A stretch of DNA of 64,000 nt from NCBI GenBank assembly GCA_904066235.2, contig CAJFCV020000003.1:4154001-4218000 (forward strand), given 5' to 3'. The DNA is from Bursaphelenchus xylophilus. Taxonomy: Eukaryota > Nematoda > Chromadorea > Rhabditida > Aphelenchoididae. Made by a program: the position numbers and the translations under genes. The notes beneath the pieces were generated by a model that ran no database searches, was not told the DNA's origin, and saw only the letters and a program-made list of their open reading frames with translations. This document shows, in pieces, positions 46,949 to 57,738 of the stretch; positions within the stretch are counted from its first letter, which is position 1, and the number at the start of each line of letters is the position of its first letter.

Positions 46949-48312
46949 ATGGCATTTATCGTGAACGCCGATCTCATTGCGAATATTCTCTTTTTTATAT
47001 CAAGTACTTGTTCTACAGTACTCTCCTTGGTTGTAATTTATGTGGTCTGTTTCCATTCACCTCAAAGTATGAGCGGATACCGGAGATTTGTCGTCAATTT
47101 TACCGTAAGAATTACATTTTATTAAGCATTAATGATGTGATTGTTGTCCACAATTAAAAAAGAGCATTTTCAGTGCTGGGATTTCCTGTTTTCTTTATCT
47201 CTTGGCTATTTAGTAAAGCCGGAGCTGATCTTTCCCTATGATGGCTTCTATATCAATGGATTATTCAAGTATTTCGGAGACAGTGGCGCCAAATTGTCGG
47301 TAAGACAATTGATTTTAAGATAAAGTAACGGCAAGATCAAAATTTTCAATCACGTTTTTAGTTCGTATTTCTCATAAATACGGCCTGTCACATGCTGTCA
47401 ACTCAAGTCTACTGTTTGTTTTTTCGCTATGCCATCTTGCAAACAAGTCCAAGATTCCTGGAGTTTACGTTATCTTGGAAAACTTGGATCAGAGGCTGGA
47501 TAATTGCTTTCGCCATCTCCAGCTCTGCGGGATTTTTCATTTTTGCGCCGATTCAAAAATCACAGGCGGTAAGGACAATTTGTTTTTCTAGAAACGAAAT
47601 TTCCTCTAGGCTGTCGTGTTTCTGTGGCTTTATATACGTAGTAATGTCAGCATCCTCACATACTTTTATTTACAGGAAGTTCGCAATGAGATCATCGCGC
47701 TCTCCCAGCAATTTGAAGATCCGCAGTTGCCTGATTTCAGTCGGTTAATTCTTTACATTTCCCCAAACACTGATAAAATCGTCTATGCTGGAGTTTTCGT
47801 GTTCGTTGGGTTTTTCATATTCGAAGTGGTATCAATCAGCGTCGTAATTGTGGTATTACGGCAACTGGAGGAGAAGAAAGCCAGTTTTTCTCCGGAGACC
47901 TACAGACTGCATAAACAATTGACTGTTGCGTTGGGGGTTCAGGTAAGAAACATGCAAATCTAACAGCTATATCGTACAGTAAATCAAGATACGATTCTTC
48001 TGTAAGGACCAGTTTTTATAGCTTCTCACTCCATTTCTCCATATTGTCGCGCCTTTTACACTCTTCCTTCTTTTCAACTACCCATATGGCACCATGAGTT
48101 ACGCAACAGGGACTCTGTTTATCATGTATATTGAGCTCTATGGTACATCCAATTCAGTGATTACTTTGTATATGGTAAAACCATATCGGGTCTACCTCAA
48201 ATCAAAATTCATGGCATTTATTCGGCTAATTACCATTGGAAAATACGGGAATGAACCTGAACCTATCATGGTGATGGCTCCGGAGAGCACACTAAACACT
48301 TTTATGCCATAA
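46949..48312 (+). CDS. Seven-transmembrane chemoreceptor 9, 348 aa
   Basis: Five exons: 46949-47104, 47174-47299, 47362-47568, 47676-47942 and 48022-48312, all phase 0. The start is taken at 46949 because it gives a 52-residue first exon like that of receptor 10; an out-of-frame ATG lies 5 nt upstream. TM6-TM7 text (LTPFLHIVAPFTLFL, GTMSYATGTLFIMYIELYGT) is almost the same as in receptor 10, while exons 1-4 are closer to receptor 8. This could mean gene conversion among the three, or simply a stepwise duplication. Confidence 0.83.
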
Positions 48313-49829
48313 AATCTTATTGTTTGCAAAAAATTTAATTTTAATTCAAGATAAATGATGGCAAGCTAAGATGACGTCATTTTGAATCCTTGTCTTTCCC
48401 AATTTTCCTTGAATAAATGGCCAGCTGATCTCTGCGACACCAAGAAACATGTCGGATTCAGACAGGTGATAAAATGCCATATGAAGAATGTCTTTCAAGG
48501 GGTTAAAACAATTTTAAGAACAAAACTTGGATGCCAGTCTACTCGTACGTGGATTTGTGCGCCGATATTCTCTTTTTTATCTCGGGTGCAGTCTCTACAG
48601 CACTCTCATTACTCGTAATTTATGTCGTTTTATTCCATTCGCCGCAAAGTATGAGTGGATACAAGCGATTTGTCGTCAATTTTACGGTAAGAATTACATC
48701 ATCTTATGTTGTTGTAGTATTATTACTTATACGCAGTGTGAAGATTCGCATTTCCAGTCCTGGGATTTTTTATTTTCCTTATCGCTTGGCCATTTGCTCC
48801 AGCCAGAGCTGATCTTCCCATATAATGGCGCCTATGTCAATGGATTATTCAAATATTTGGGAGAGGTTGGCGCTAAGCTGTCGGTAAGATGAATTTGGAA
48901 TACGTTTTGCAAGATACGTTTAATGCTTTTCAGTTAGTGTTCATAATAAATACAGCTTGTCACATGTTGTCCACTCAAGTCTACTGTTTGTTTTTTCGAT
49001 ATGCGATCTTACAAAATAGTCCCAAACTTCTCGACTTTACATTATCGTGGGCTACGTGGATCAGAGGATGGATCATTGCGTTCGCAATCACCACTTCCGC
49101 AGGGATTTTCATTTTTGCGCCGATGCAGAGGCCACAGACTGTAAGGGGTTTACCTTTCTGCACTTCATTTCACTTGCTATTCTTACGTCCAGAAAAGATT
49201 GTTTTTTTCGTTAGCTGCTATCTTTACTATAGTTGGAGCCTAGTAAATTTACAAGTCTCCAAGCTTCTAAAAAAGGCCGGAATAATTTGCTTCCAAAATT
49301 TTTTTTATTTTTCAGGAAGTCCGTGCTGCTATTCTAGAGCTGTCCCAGCAATTTGAAGATCCCCATTTACCTGACTTTAGTCGGATAATACACTCCATTT
49401 CAAAATGATAGACACGCCTATAAAATTTTCAATTGCGGTGTCGGGGTTCAGTTGACGGATACGAAACCTTAACAGGTTGAAAGAGGAGGTTTGAAAACCT
49501 GCACCTACAAATAATTTTTCTTATTGCACTGCAATTGCACTTTTCACAAAAGACTTTCCAAATTTTGGGTGTTTCAAAATGATAGACACGGTTGCTATTT
49601 TTGCTAAAAACTTGGGAATATGGGCCCCATAGGGCCTAAAATTTTTAGTATGACTGTATTGCAACTGTCTGGACTTTACTGAGCTCAAAAAGCCCAAATT
49701 TTTATGCAATTGTCCCGGAATTGCACATATACCTCCATTTTGTGCAATCTGGCCTGCATCTGTCAGAAGTCCACTTTCCATGGGCACAGACAGTGCAGAT
49801 GCGACCTATCGTATGTAATGGAGTAGATC

Positions 49830-50212
49830 TGTAATGATCAAATAATGGAAGCCGTGCGGAAACCACGTGAACACCGCCGCTACACTACGAATGGAGTGGT
49901 CAAAGGAGACCACGCCCAAGGAGTTCAAGATTAATGACCACGCGCATTACGTGCGTCAAACAATGAAGAAATAATGATCGATGGCTTCCGGATTGCGAAA
50001 CCGGATGAGGACACAAAGTGACTCAGCAGAAACTGAGTTCATAAAAACCAAGTTTGGAATGTGTGCAACCCAAACTACAACAACCCAATCTACTATATAA
50101 GCCGCCCTCGAAATCATTCGAGGAAGCGCTTCCACTCTCTTAATGCTCTTGTAATTCTCTTGTAATTATTCTCTAATAAACCTTTCTATATTATCTAAAG
50201 TCGACCATTACA
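49830..50212 (+). repeat. 5' LTR, 383 bp
   Basis: Begins TGTAATG and ends CATTACA. TATATAA lies at 50094-50100 and AATAAA at 50175-50180, giving a plausible U3-R-U5 order. No difference from the 3' copy was found by eye. Confidence 0.93.
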
Positions 50213-50217
50213 AAAAG

Positions 50218-50235
50218 TGGAGGTCCGCACCTCGA
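50218..50235 (+). promoter_or_regulatory. Probable primer binding site
   Basis: Five bases after the LTR, TGGAGGTCCGCACCTCGA starts with the TGG that pairs with tRNA CCA. The complementary tRNA 3' end would read ...GGACCTCCA. The donor tRNA is not identified. Confidence 0.5.
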
Positions 50236-50402
50236 ACTCCACCGTAGTACTCATTGTCTAAAAGCCCAAGGGTCAGCACCTTAATTAATTCCCACTTGTG
50301 GGGGTCGCTGGCTTAATTAATTCCTTGGCAAAAGTGTTGTACAACCCAAAATTTGGCCAAAAAGAAAGTCACTGTCGCCGCCCTTCCGCTACATAATTCA
50401 CC

Positions 50403-53036
50403 GTGGTCCAAACCAGGAGCCAAACACAGGCTAAGGCCGTCCCCAGCTACCTACGCCCAACAGCAAGTTCAAGACGCCGTTCTGACCTCGATAATCAACC
50501 ACCCGCAAAAACCGTAACCAAACCAGTAGCACGACGAATAAAGAAGACAACCCCTCCCAAAACCGTTGTCCCCAGAAGAACCAAATCTACCTCTGCATTT
50601 AAACAAGCAGCCGAAGGAAACCATATTCTATCAGACGGAGCCGATTCATCCCCAGAAGATCTTGCAGATCCCGAAGATTTAAATAGCTACCTTGAGAAAT
50701 CAGACGTCGTAGAACCTGAAGAGTCAAAACATTACGTTGAAAGAAACGTAGACGCGCCATCAACTTCCCACGCGCCAAATCTCCAGAAGAATACCGCCGC
50801 GGAACCAGCCAGTCTAAACCAAGAAAATCCCAGAAATAGTGACGAAGGGCGACAGCCGGCAAAACCAAACAGATCCCCAGGTACCCAAACTAATAACCCA
50901 TTTTCTTTATCGCGATTATATAATTCATTAGCAGCTACATTTACAAAATCCAAAAAATCAAAAACTCCCGATAGCGGCTCTACTAAAACTTCCGCTACAG
51001 ATTACTCTTCCCTTTCAAATTCTCCAGAAAACAATTCAGAAAATCCTAAAGAAAAAACCCCTCACCGATTTTATATCCCTACTCCTAGGCGAATAACCCA
51101 AATTTTCCAAACAGATTCAGATATGTCAAATAATTCACCACCAGATTTATCCGCATTAGCTAATCAATTAGGCGCCATGTCTTTAGCTGCGCATATCGCA
51201 CCACCTACGTATACTGGAAGAACTGATCCCAGAACTTTCCAAGAATTCATACGAGAATTAAATAGAGTAGCCACAGCCCTCAAATGGACCGATGAGGCAT
51301 ACTTAACCACTTTACCTGCTCTTCTCAGGGGTGAAGCAGCTATTATTTACGAAAGCATACCACCTGCTGAACGAAAAAAAGAATTAGGATTAAAACCCAT
51401 TCTAAATCTCCTAGCCAAAAAATTTGCAAATACCCAACTAACTTCAAACTTCCGACGCCGCGCGCTAGCTCGCAAACAACGCGCAAACGAATCCCCCTCC
51501 GAATTCGCTCAAGCCATTAGGGACCTTGTCGAATTAGGATATCCAGAAAGCACATCTTATACAGACGCGTTCAAGGAAGAAATTATGGTAGATATCTTCC
51601 TCTCTGGCCTATTACCAGTCGTCAAAGCCAAACTACTACGCAAAGAACGCCCAAAAACCCTCCAGAAAGCTTTGGACATGGCCATATCCGAAATTGAACT
51701 TCAAGAAGAATTGAAACGTGATGAACTCATCAACGCAGGTGGAAATATCTCCATCAACCAGTTACAACCCGTCCAACCACCACATGCCCAAATGAACCGT
51801 TTCAACAAAAATTGGCAGCCACGCCGCCCATTCAACCGCTTCTTCTCAAAATTCAACAACAACAACCGACCATCCAAGCCCTTCTTCTTCAACAACAACA
51901 CAAGCCGTTCCAATTATCAACCCCGTGCCAACTACCGTCCACAATCCAATAATCAAAACTCCAATATCAGGAACCGGCCCAATCACCCTCGACCAACCCG
52001 TTATGGCATTAACGCTTTGTTGCCCTCGCTGACAATCGTTGCCCTGGCTGCTCTATCCGTACTACCGCTGACTATGGCCCAGTTTCAATTCTGCCCTTTA
52101 CGCAAAGGAGCTTTATATCTCGCTCCTCCGAGAAAAGAAGATTGCACAGTAGCCGATGACACTCCAGTACGAAAAACAAACGTCGAAATTTTTGTACCAC
52201 AACTGGGACCCCATTACCAAGAAGCTTATCACTGCCAGGCTAAGAAAGTAACACGATGCACCTTTTCAATTGGTATCGCTGCATTTGAAAGACTGACACC
52301 AAGTCAACATCACAGTTTAACAGCCAACGAATGTTGGACCTTGATCCAACGAATGACGCTATACAACCAAACACTTTATCGACTCGACGAAAATGTTTGG
52401 CAATCCTCAGGATTCATCAACGCCCAATACGCAGTTTTTGGAAGTCGTTGCCGCGAAAAACTTCAATTTACGGTAACAAAAGGACTAATACATTCCAGAA
52501 ACGGGATAACTGTATCATCCGAAATCGACAATCTACATAACTGCCATTACAACGATGCTCTCTGTGTTACGAACCAAGGTACAACAGTTTGGAATGTGAC
52601 GGACACAAAAGATTTCTGCTCACATACTTCAGCTGGACATTTTCTGGCTTTAGCTTCCGACACTTATGTGATAATCCAAAGACTCCAAGCTGCCTTCGTA
52701 TTCAACAAAACAGACCCAGACGTCCACGACTCGTTTTGCTACCCTATTAACACCTATCGAATGGAAAATGACGTATTCATCTCCTTTCACCCAGAATACC
52801 CAACCGCTTCGAAGCTCAGAACAAAACGATTCGAATTCAAGGAACAACCTCGAATCGGAGACATAAAAACCAGCATCAACCACTTCAAGGACTACCCAAG
52901 GAACTGCCCCAACATCACCCTCATCAGCGATCGAAACCCGAATTCAGGATCGGAATCGTTATATAATTCCCCCAGTACAAAAAGCCCAGGGACCGTACTA
53001 CCCCATCAACGTCCAAGCGCGATCCTCAACAAATAA
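50403..53036 (+). CDS. Retrotransposon ORF1: Gag fused to N-terminal envelope-like domain (877 codons)
   Basis: Open from after a TAA at 50394 to TAA at 53034-53036. The first codon in the conserved-looking start region is GTG in an ACC-GTGG context; the first ATG of any frame after the LTR is codon 241 (51123). Residues 1-240 are Pro, Ser and Lys/Arg rich. Residues about 260-440 form a Gag capsid-like domain (PPTYTGRTDPRTFQEFIREL, ARKQRANESPSEFAQAIRDL). About 460-535 is an Asn/Arg-rich tail that probably binds RNA; there is no CCHC zinc knuckle. From about 537 a hydrophobic signal-peptide-like stretch (LTIVALAALSVLPLTMA) opens a Cys-rich ectodomain with several N-glycosylation sequons and a dibasic RTKR site (806-809). 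The frame ends inside this module. Family of the ectodomain not recognised. Confidence 0.82.
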   Translation: MVQTRSQTQAKAVPSYLRPTASSRRRSDLDNQPPAKTVTKPVARRIKKTTPPKTVVPRRTKSTSAFKQAAEGNHILSDGADSSPEDLADPEDLNSYLEKSDVVEPEESKHYVERNVDAPSTSHAPNLQKNTAAEPASLNQENPRNSDEGRQPAKPNRSPGTQTNNPFSLSRLYNSLAATFTKSKKSKTPDSGSTKTSATDYSSLSNSPENNSENPKEKTPHRFYIPTPRRITQIFQTDSDMSNNSPPDLSALANQLGAMSLAAHIAPPTYTGRTDPRTFQEFIRELNRVATALKWTDEAYLTTLPALLRGEAAIIYESIPPAERKKELGLKPILNLLAKKFANTQLTSNFRRRALARKQRANESPSEFAQAIRDLVELGYPESTSYTDAFKEEIMVDIFLSGLLPVVKAKLLRKERPKTLQKALDMAISEIELQEELKRDELINAGGNISINQLQPVQPPHAQMNRFNKNWQPRRPFNRFFSKFNNNNRPSKPFFFNNNTSRSNYQPRANYRPQSNNQNSNIRNRPNHPRPTRYGINALLPSLTIVALAALSVLPLTMAQFQFCPLRKGALYLAPPRKEDCTVADDTPVRKTNVEIFVPQLGPHYQEAYHCQAKKVTRCTFSIGIAAFERLTPSQHHSLTANECWTLIQRMTLYNQTLYRLDENVWQSSGFINAQYAVFGSRCREKLQFTVTKGLIHSRNGITVSSEIDNLHNCHYNDALCVTNQGTTVWNVTDTKDFCSHTSAGHFLALASDTYVIIQRLQAAFVFNKTDPDVHDSFCYPINTYRMENDVFISFHPEYPTASKLRTKRFEFKEQPRIGDIKTSINHFKDYPRNCPNITLISDRNPNSGSESLYNSPSTKSPGTVLPHQRPSAILNK

Positions 53037-53136
53037 TACGTCAAAAACCGCCAAAAATCCGCAAAGAAGTGACGAGAACCCGGAAATAGCTACCTCAACC
53101 GTAACGACACCTATTTCCATCACGGGAAAAACCACT

Positions 53137-56100
53137 ATGGCACCAATGACACCTACCTCCCTTCCGCATACTACTCGGAGACAAAATTCTCCGATTGAAG
53201 CCCAACCCTTTCCCTCACCGGCACCTCCTTACGAAGCAAATGACCCCGCTAATGTAAAATTGGAATACCTCAGCCTCACGGTAACTAAACTTATCCGCGA
53301 CGAGTACGCAAACTTATTTGCTCACATCTGTTCCATTCACAATCAAAATGTGGCCATCATCACAGCTTTGTCAAAACTTAACCCAACTTTAGCTGTCAGA
53401 TCTTGGCTTAACAGAGATGACGTTATCGCTTACCATTCCGGCGAAGCATTCGCTGTCTCTACTTGCGAACCAATCAAACCTGACATTGTTCATTGGAATC
53501 ACAAATACGGAGATTCGTGCTGGACCGATGTCCCAGTGGAATATAACAACAAAACATATTTCGCACCTCTCGGAACCTACGAATTGCAATACAACTCTAC
53601 AAAAATACCCTGTGATCAAATTCCTGTCAATGTGTACCGACAAGCCGATGGCACCTGGACTTCTCCCATCGGACACGCCAATGTGATGCAAATCGACCGA
53701 GCGCTAACTCAACTAAACTTCGATACCTTACCTACCTTTTCATCCGCATCAATCTACCAACCACAATGGACCAGATTAGTCGTTTCTACCTCCATTCTAA
53801 ACTCCTACGCACACAAAATTAACCGACTGGAAACTACACTACAAGCTACTCAAGAAAGTGATACCCCAGAACTCAAACTTGTATCCGACGGAAGTAGTGA
53901 AGGAGCAACTTCATCTCTATTAACCATGGAAGAAGTAAAAGGATGGAAAGACGCCGTGATAAACTTTTTCTTCCCAAATTTGGATACTTGGGAAGAAATC
54001 ACAGTCGCTGTTCTATCAGTATTAGCCCTTGGAGTAGCACTATTCCTCTACGGTCCTTACATCAGCACTTTTCTCAGACATGTTAAACGACACCAAAAAT
54101 ACAACCCAGTCAACGCTGTAGAAATGCAAGATGTATCACCTTCAGCACCATGCCTCGACCATGTTTACGTACCTCCAGTCTACTCGATCCAAACAGGAAC
54201 TCAACCCAAGATTATCGTACACATCAAAGGCAAACCTGTCGCCGCATTAGTGGATAGCGGCTCAGCCATCACGTACTGCCGACAATCGCTTGCCAGGAAG
54301 CTGCAACTTCCCATATCTCCCCTCCAAGCGATGGCTACTGCACGTGCCGTGAACGACACGACCTTCAAATTTCTTGGTCAAGTACAAGCTGACGTTTCAT
54401 TCCGACAACTAAAACTACAGATACACATGTTGGTATCTGAAGACAACCACTGCCCGTCAGAATTGTTGATTGGCACAGATGCACTTCGGAAAGTTTGTGC
54501 CCAAGGACACTCCGTGAATTTCGATCTAAACCAAAACACCATCAACATTGGAGACGAAATATTTCCGTTCGTATTCAATCTGGAGACAAACCTCACTACG
54601 GAACCCTGCAAAATTGTACTTAATCAGGACGAACACCTTCCACCACGCTCAGATAACTTTATCGTGGCAAAAACACTCACGACACCTCCAGGAAGGACAG
54701 TGCTCATTGAAGACGCCATCACAACTAACGAAATGGTCAAAACAGCAGCAGTATTATGTCGTTTGGCTACTCCCAACTACGTCCCCGTAACAATTATAAA
54801 CGCTGGTTACGCCCCAGTAACCCTACGGAAGAATCAAACAATTGGAACATTATCCGAAGTGCCACAACAACAATCCTTTCCAATAATGTTCGTACAATCC
54901 CCTCAGCAAATCCACGTACCACCTGAACTGGACTACATTGAAACTCTTCCCCCGGCAGGAAAACAGCCCAAGCAACAATTGAACCCGGATTTGGAAGATT
55001 CGATATTATCCGAAAATGCAAAGAAGTACCTAACCCGGTTGATTCATCGTTACTCTGATGTCTTCGTTGGAACTGATGGAAAAATTGGTCAATATACCGG
55101 ACCTATTCAACACGAAATCGAGCTCATCAACCCGAAGGACATCCCTCGCAAAAGACCCTATCGCGTCCATCTTCCACTCCGATCCGAAATTGAACGACAA
55201 CTCAAACAATTATTGGACCAAAAAATCATCGAAAAATCATCATCCCCCTTCGCATCACCAATCGTAATGGTAAAGAAGAAAGACGGCACCTACCGTCTTT
55301 GCGTCGATTACCGCCAACTTAACCAAAACACCGTTAAACGTGTTCAACTCCTACCCAACATCCAAGAGATCCTTGATCTTACAGCCGGCCACAAGTATTT
55401 CTCAACCTTGGATTGCTCTCAAGCCTTCCACCAAGTTACGCTAGCTCCGGGAAGCGTTGAGAAGACCGCATTCATCACGCATATGGGATTATTTCAATAC
55501 CTACGAATGCCTTTTGGATTAACAGCCGCGCCCGCAACAATGCAAAGAATCATGGATCACCTAAAAGGAGAACTCACAGCTAAGATTTTTATTTATCTTG
55601 ATGATCTATGCGTCTCCAGTACAGACGAAAATGACCATATTAGGGACCTCGAGGAAGTTTTTAGCGCACTAAGATCAAAAGGACTCAAACTATCACTTAA
55701 AAAATGCTTCTTCGGCAAAAACGAAGTAAAATATCTAGGATTTTTACTTAGCGAAAAAGGGATACGACCGGACCCTAAAAATGTAGAAACCGTTGCAAAA
55801 TTTCAAATTCCAAAAACACTAACAGAACTAAGAAGCTTTATCGGAGCCGTTAGCTATTTTCGCCGTTTTATCGAAGGTTTCGCCACTATAATGGCACCCC
55901 TTTACGAATTAACAAAACAAGGAGACTCTATTCCCAGTCGCTGGACCGAATCCCAAGACAAAGCATTTAAAGCTGTAATAGAAGCCCTTAAGAAAGCTCC
56001 AACGCTAGCCCCACCACGCCAAGATAGGCCTTACATAATAGAAACAGATGCCTCGGCATGGGGTTTAGCAGCAACATTACTACAGAAAAATGACCATGGC

Positions 56101-57738
56101 TTTCCAAGACCCATAGCCTACGCTAGCCGGAAACTAAACAAATTTGAAGCCAAATATCCCGCCGTAGAAACCGAAGCATTAGCAATAGTATTCGGACTAA
56201 AAGAATTTAGGCCATATATTGAAGGTCATATTCCCACCCTTATCCGAACAGATAACAGCGCACTCACATCACTTTTAAAACGCAAAGATTTACAGGGAAG
56301 ATTAGCTAAATATCAACTAGCCATACAACAGTATAATATTCTAATAGAACATAGATCCGGAAAATCAAATTCTTTTGCTGACTACGTTAGCCGTTACCAA
56401 CCTGTCTCTTTTGTAAATATATTTTACTTAGACCAAAATACGGTTAAAAACGCTCAACAAACCGATCCCACCTGCATAGAAATTGCGAACGCAATCAACA
56501 ACAAAATTTTTCCGGAACTTACTAAAGGACGTCTTAAATTATTCAAACTAAAACTCAAAAATTTTCGATTCATTGATGATGTTTTGCATCATTACAAAAA
56601 AGGGATTTCCCGCATTTACATTCCCAAAGAATTAAGGACAAAAATATTAACTGATTTCCACGATGACCACCTTCAAGGAGCTCATCAAGGTCTACAGAAA
56701 AGTATTGCAAACCTCAAAAAACGCGTATTCTGGGACGGAATGGTTCGCGACATGAAACAATACATCAGCTCTTGTCCCCAATGCCAAATCAACAAGGTGA
56801 ACCCCGGAGACAAGACCTTGGCGAAAACCATCCCCTTTCAACCAGCATTATTCCCCTTTCACCGCGTTCATATCGACATCAAAGGACCACTTCCGCAAAC
56901 TGAAAATGGAAACCGTTACATTTTGGTTTCTATTGACGCGCACACCAAATACGTCATGGTCTCCCCGATGCCAAACCAAGAAACTAAGACTGTCATCAAC
57001 GCATTCATGGAAAGCGTAATCACAAAATTCGGAATTATGGAACTCTTATATTCCGATAATGGCAGCCAGTTCACCGACCAACTTTTCGTGCAGCTAGGAA
57101 AACACTATGGATTTAAACATCAATATTCCCCGGTAAATACGCCGCATCTGAATGGTCAAGTGGAAAGGGTAAATAGAACACTAGCCGTCATGCTCAAAAC
57201 GGCAGCTGAGGACTACAGTACCCATTGGGACCTACACTTATCAAAAATGGTCTTTGTATACAACACATCTCCGCATGCTACCACCAAGGAGACCCCATTC
57301 TTCCTAATGCATGGATTTGACCCACTACTCCCAAGTGACTTACTTCTTCGCACCTTTTCGCAACGCCGCACAACTTATGGTGAAACAGACGTGGCCATGC
57401 AACATATTATGGCCATGAACAACGCCTATGAACAAGCCGCGCTACAAACCCAGCGAACCAACGATCCGATTGACGACTCCGCCCCAATACCGTCAGCTCC
57501 TTCCTCGCAGAAAACAATCACAAAAAATGATCTAATTTTGATCATCGACCCCGCCAAAAAATCGAAATTCCAACCCACATGGATCGGACCCTTCCGCGTT
57601 CTGGAAAGTGGCCGATCAATCATAAAAGCGCGACTCCTAAGTGACCCAAGAAAAACTACAACTACTCACGTGAACAAATGTAAGCTATATTTTACTCGAG
57701 ATTCGAGCCCCATCCTAGGGCAAGAAAGCAGCATTTAA
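53137..57738 (+). CDS. Retrotransposon ORF2: envelope-like C-terminal part plus protease-RT-RNase H-integrase (1533 aa)
   Basis: Starts at the first ATG (53137), though the frame is already open from 52867 and overlaps ORF1 by about 170 nt in the +1 frame. Residues 1-285 look like the rest of an extracellular domain (NKT and NST sequons, paired cysteines, a heptad-like stretch before the membrane). Residues 288-310 are a strong membrane anchor (VAVLSVLALGVALFLYG), followed by a basic cytosolic stop-transfer. Pol follows: aspartic protease DSG at 373, RT from about 640 with YLDD at 820-823, RNase H with ETDAS at 969, integrase zinc site (H1175, C1213, C1216) and DD35E residues D1247, D1307 and E1343. 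All catalytic residues are present. How a membrane-anchored part and Pol are separated is not evident; splicing, frameshift or proteolysis are possible. Confidence 0.88.
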   Translation: MAPMTPTSLPHTTRRQNSPIEAQPFPSPAPPYEANDPANVKLEYLSLTVTKLIRDEYANLFAHICSIHNQNVAIITALSKLNPTLAVRSWLNRDDVIAYHSGEAFAVSTCEPIKPDIVHWNHKYGDSCWTDVPVEYNNKTYFAPLGTYELQYNSTKIPCDQIPVNVYRQADGTWTSPIGHANVMQIDRALTQLNFDTLPTFSSASIYQPQWTRLVVSTSILNSYAHKINRLETTLQATQESDTPELKLVSDGSSEGATSSLLTMEEVKGWKDAVINFFFPNLDTWEEITVAVLSVLALGVALFLYGPYISTFLRHVKRHQKYNPVNAVEMQDVSPSAPCLDHVYVPPVYSIQTGTQPKIIVHIKGKPVAALVDSGSAITYCRQSLARKLQLPISPLQAMATARAVNDTTFKFLGQVQADVSFRQLKLQIHMLVSEDNHCPSELLIGTDALRKVCAQGHSVNFDLNQNTINIGDEIFPFVFNLETNLTTEPCKIVLNQDEHLPPRSDNFIVAKTLTTPPGRTVLIEDAITTNEMVKTAAVLCRLATPNYVPVTIINAGYAPVTLRKNQTIGTLSEVPQQQSFPIMFVQSPQQIHVPPELDYIETLPPAGKQPKQQLNPDLEDSILSENAKKYLTRLIHRYSDVFVGTDGKIGQYTGPIQHEIELINPKDIPRKRPYRVHLPLRSEIERQLKQLLDQKIIEKSSSPFASPIVMVKKKDGTYRLCVDYRQLNQNTVKRVQLLPNIQEILDLTAGHKYFSTLDCSQAFHQVTLAPGSVEKTAFITHMGLFQYLRMPFGLTAAPATMQRIMDHLKGELTAKIFIYLDDLCVSSTDENDHIRDLEEVFSALRSKGLKLSLKKCFFGKNEVKYLGFLLSEKGIRPDPKNVETVAKFQIPKTLTELRSFIGAVSYFRRFIEGFATIMAPLYELTKQGDSIPSRWTESQDKAFKAVIEALKKAPTLAPPRQDRPYIIETDASAWGLAATLLQKNDHGFPRPIAYASRKLNKFEAKYPAVETEALAIVFGLKEFRPYIEGHIPTLIRTDNSALTSLLKRKDLQGRLAKYQLAIQQYNILIEHRSGKSNSFADYVSRYQPVSFVNIFYLDQNTVKNAQQTDPTCIEIANAINNKIFPELTKGRLKLFKLKLKNFRFIDDVLHHYKKGISRIYIPKELRTKILTDFHDDHLQGAHQGLQKSIANLKKRVFWDGMVRDMKQYISSCPQCQINKVNPGDKTLAKTIPFQPALFPFHRVHIDIKGPLPQTENGNRYILVSIDAHTKYVMVSPMPNQETKTVINAFMESVITKFGIMELLYSDNGSQFTDQLFVQLGKHYGFKHQYSPVNTPHLNGQVERVNRTLAVMLKTAAEDYSTHWDLHLSKMVFVYNTSPHATTKETPFFLMHGFDPLLPSDLLLRTFSQRRTTYGETDVAMQHIMAMNNAYEQAALQTQRTNDPIDDSAPIPSAPSSQKTITKNDLILIIDPAKKSKFQPTWIGPFRVLESGRSIIKARLLSDPRKTTTTHVNKCKLYFTRDSSPILGQESSI

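Noticed and set aside
50599..57623. Minus-strand and alternative-frame ORFs within gag-pol
   Set aside because: Shadows of long, motif-bearing frames; none has its own features. Only the antisense frame near the 3' LTR, outside gag-pol, was kept as a low-confidence candidate.
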